DNA from: Priestia endophytica DSM 13796
GTDB taxonomy: Bacteria > Bacillota > Bacilli > Bacillales > Bacillaceae_H
Reading direction: 5' to 3'
Length of the DNA stretch: 64,000 nt
NCBI RefSeq assembly: GCF_900115845.1
Contig: NZ_FOXX01000010.1
Location: 124,001 to 188,000 of the forward strand
Part shown: positions 63,128-64,000 of the stretch, piece after piece
Position numbering within the stretch: the stretch's first letter is position 1
How the letters are laid out: the number at the start of each line of letters is the position of its first letter
The notes under the pieces: generated by a model
The model's database searches: none
What the model was told of the DNA's origin: nothing
What the model saw: only the letters and a program-made list of their open reading frames with translations
Program-made: the position numbers and the translations under genes

Positions 63128-64000
63128 TTATGATACTTTTTTCGTTTTATTACCTTGTTTCACTTGCTTATAATCTTTGCCTAAGGCTTTAATAAGCGAG
63201 GCTGTCATTAAAATCATAATGATTGAGAATGGGAACGCGGCAAGAATTAACATATTTTGTAAATTAGTTAACGCTGTTTCCCCTCCAGAGTAAAGAAGTA
63301 CAAGCGCTACTGCTGCTTGTAAGAATCCCCATGTTAATTTTACATTACCACTTGGGTTTAATGATCCATTTGTTGACTGCATACCTAGTACAAACGTTGC
63401 AGAATCGGCAGATGTAATAAAGAATGTTCCAATTAAACATAGTCCAACGATAATTGCAATTGTTCCCATTGGGAATTGTTGTAGTGTTCCAAAAAGAACA
63501 TTTTCAGTTGGAAGTTTTTGTAAAGAAGCTAACCCCTTTTGTTGCACATCAATCGCACTTGTACCAAACACAGCAAACCAAAGCATGCTGACAATAGCAG
63601 GTACAAATAGAACTCCAAATACAAATTCACGAATGGAACGACCTTTTGATACACGTGCGATAAATAATCCAACAAACGGACTCCATGCAATCCACCAAGC
63701 CCAGTAATAAATTGTCCATGAATCAATCCATCCACGATTTTCTTCATTTAAAGGCGACAATCTAAAGCTCATACGTGGCAGATTCTGAATATAAGAACCT
63801 AAAGTGTCTACAAACATGTTTAAAATATAAACCGTTGGTCCTACAAAAAGTACTACTAAAAGTAAAAGAGTAGCTAATCCTAAGTTAGCATTACTTAAAA
63901 TCTTAATTCCTTTACTTAAACCACTCCATGCCGAAATCATAAATAAAATGGTAACAATTACAATAATAATAACCTGGGTTCCAAAACTCTTAGAAATGCC
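63128..64000 (-). CDS. BCCT family betaine/choline transporter, N-terminus beyond window
   Basis: The frame is open through the right edge, so only the C-terminal 290 codons of a protein usually 500 or more residues long are present. The BCCT signature WTIYYWAWWIAWSPFVGLFI (helix 8) is exact, followed by RGRSIREF-like SKGRSIREFVFG and several further membrane helices. OpuD/BetL-like members import glycine betaine with Na+ for osmoprotection. Confidence 0.93.
   Translation of the reverse strand, partial: GISKSFGTQVIIIVIVTILFMISAWSGLSKGIKILSNANLGLATLLLLVVLFVGPTVYILNMFVDTLGSYIQNLPRMSFRLSPLNEENRGWIDSWTIYYWAWWIAWSPFVGLFIARVSKGRSIREFVFGVLFVPAIVSMLWFAVFGTSAIDVQQKGLASLQKLPTENVLFGTLQQFPMGTIAIIVGLCLIGTFFITSADSATFVLGMQSTNGSLNPSGNVKLTWGFLQAAVALVLLYSGGETALTNLQNMLILAAFPFSIIMILMTASLIKALGKDYKQVKQGNKTKKVS

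Overview
The window is about 64 kb of a low-GC Gram-positive chromosome, most likely a spore-forming Bacillaceae close to Priestia/Bacillus megaterium. This is inferred from Bacillus-type gene content and order (odhA-odhB next to a MoxR/VWA pair like yojN-yojO; gltC divergent from the glutamate synthase genes), a sporulenol/tetraprenyl-curcumene type cyclase, a cap/pgs poly-gamma-glutamate locus ordered B-C-A-D-E, strong GGAGG ribosome sites and many T-tailed hairpin terminators. No rRNA, tRNA, insertion sequence, phage or CRISPR array was seen.

Layout. 1-6.7 kb: a zinc-free ribosomal protein S14 with a near-consensus Zur operator, a Bcr/CflA-type exporter, an ABC-F protein (YkpA), a TerC-type membrane protein, a cold-shock protein, a poly-gamma-glutamate hydrolase, a small unknown gene and a HAD phosphatase. 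6.8-13.9 kb: both glutamate synthase subunits with the divergent LysR activator gltC and a clear GltC box. 13.9-16.1 kb: small unknown genes, a DCC-type thiol oxidoreductase and an SPFH protein with a 50-residue membrane partner. 16.3-21.0 kb: an accessory island that looks like a type VII secretion effector module: a DUF5082-like accessory protein, a lipase effector and three tandem paralogues (one intact, two broken) that are candidate immunity proteins. 21.3-25.4 kb: glutaminase, triterpene cyclase, DUF6501 protein and carboxylesterase. 25.5-30.1 kb: the complete poly-gamma-glutamate capsule operon. 30.6-32.3 kb: a predicted ABC-class ATPase gene whose frame is complete except for two in-frame TGA codons.

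32.4-44.5 kb: 2-oxoglutarate dehydrogenase E1/E2, an amidohydrolase, a LysR regulator, a methyltransferase, a C45-type acyltransferase, the YojO/YojN pair and a DUF2187 protein. 44.8-49.0 kb: an apparent three-gene operon of alpha/beta hydrolase, McrB-like AAA+ ATPase and McrC-like PD-(D/E)XK nuclease, a probable defence system. 49.2-50.6 kb: a MerR-headed coiled-coil protein and a small basic protein. 50.7-54.6 kb: thiamin salvage, with tenA on the plus strand and thiW-thiD-thiM-thiE on the minus strand, each behind its own TPP riboswitch. 54.7-56.1 kb: a decayed carotenoid-desaturase-like gene. 56.2-64 kb: YueH-like protein, an SCO1/YtkA-like lipoprotein pair, three acetyltransferases, a polar amino acid ABC importer, an alanine/sodium symporter and a truncated BCCT transporter.

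Glutamate is a recurring theme: GltC-controlled synthesis, glutaminase, the 2-oxoglutarate dehydrogenase branch point, polymerisation into poly-gamma-glutamate and a hydrolase for that polymer. The most unusual regions are the type VII lipase module with its unstable immunity-gene array, the hydrolase-McrB-McrC operon, and the ATPase gene with two opal codons. All functional assignments come from reading motifs and recalled family features; no database search was possible.
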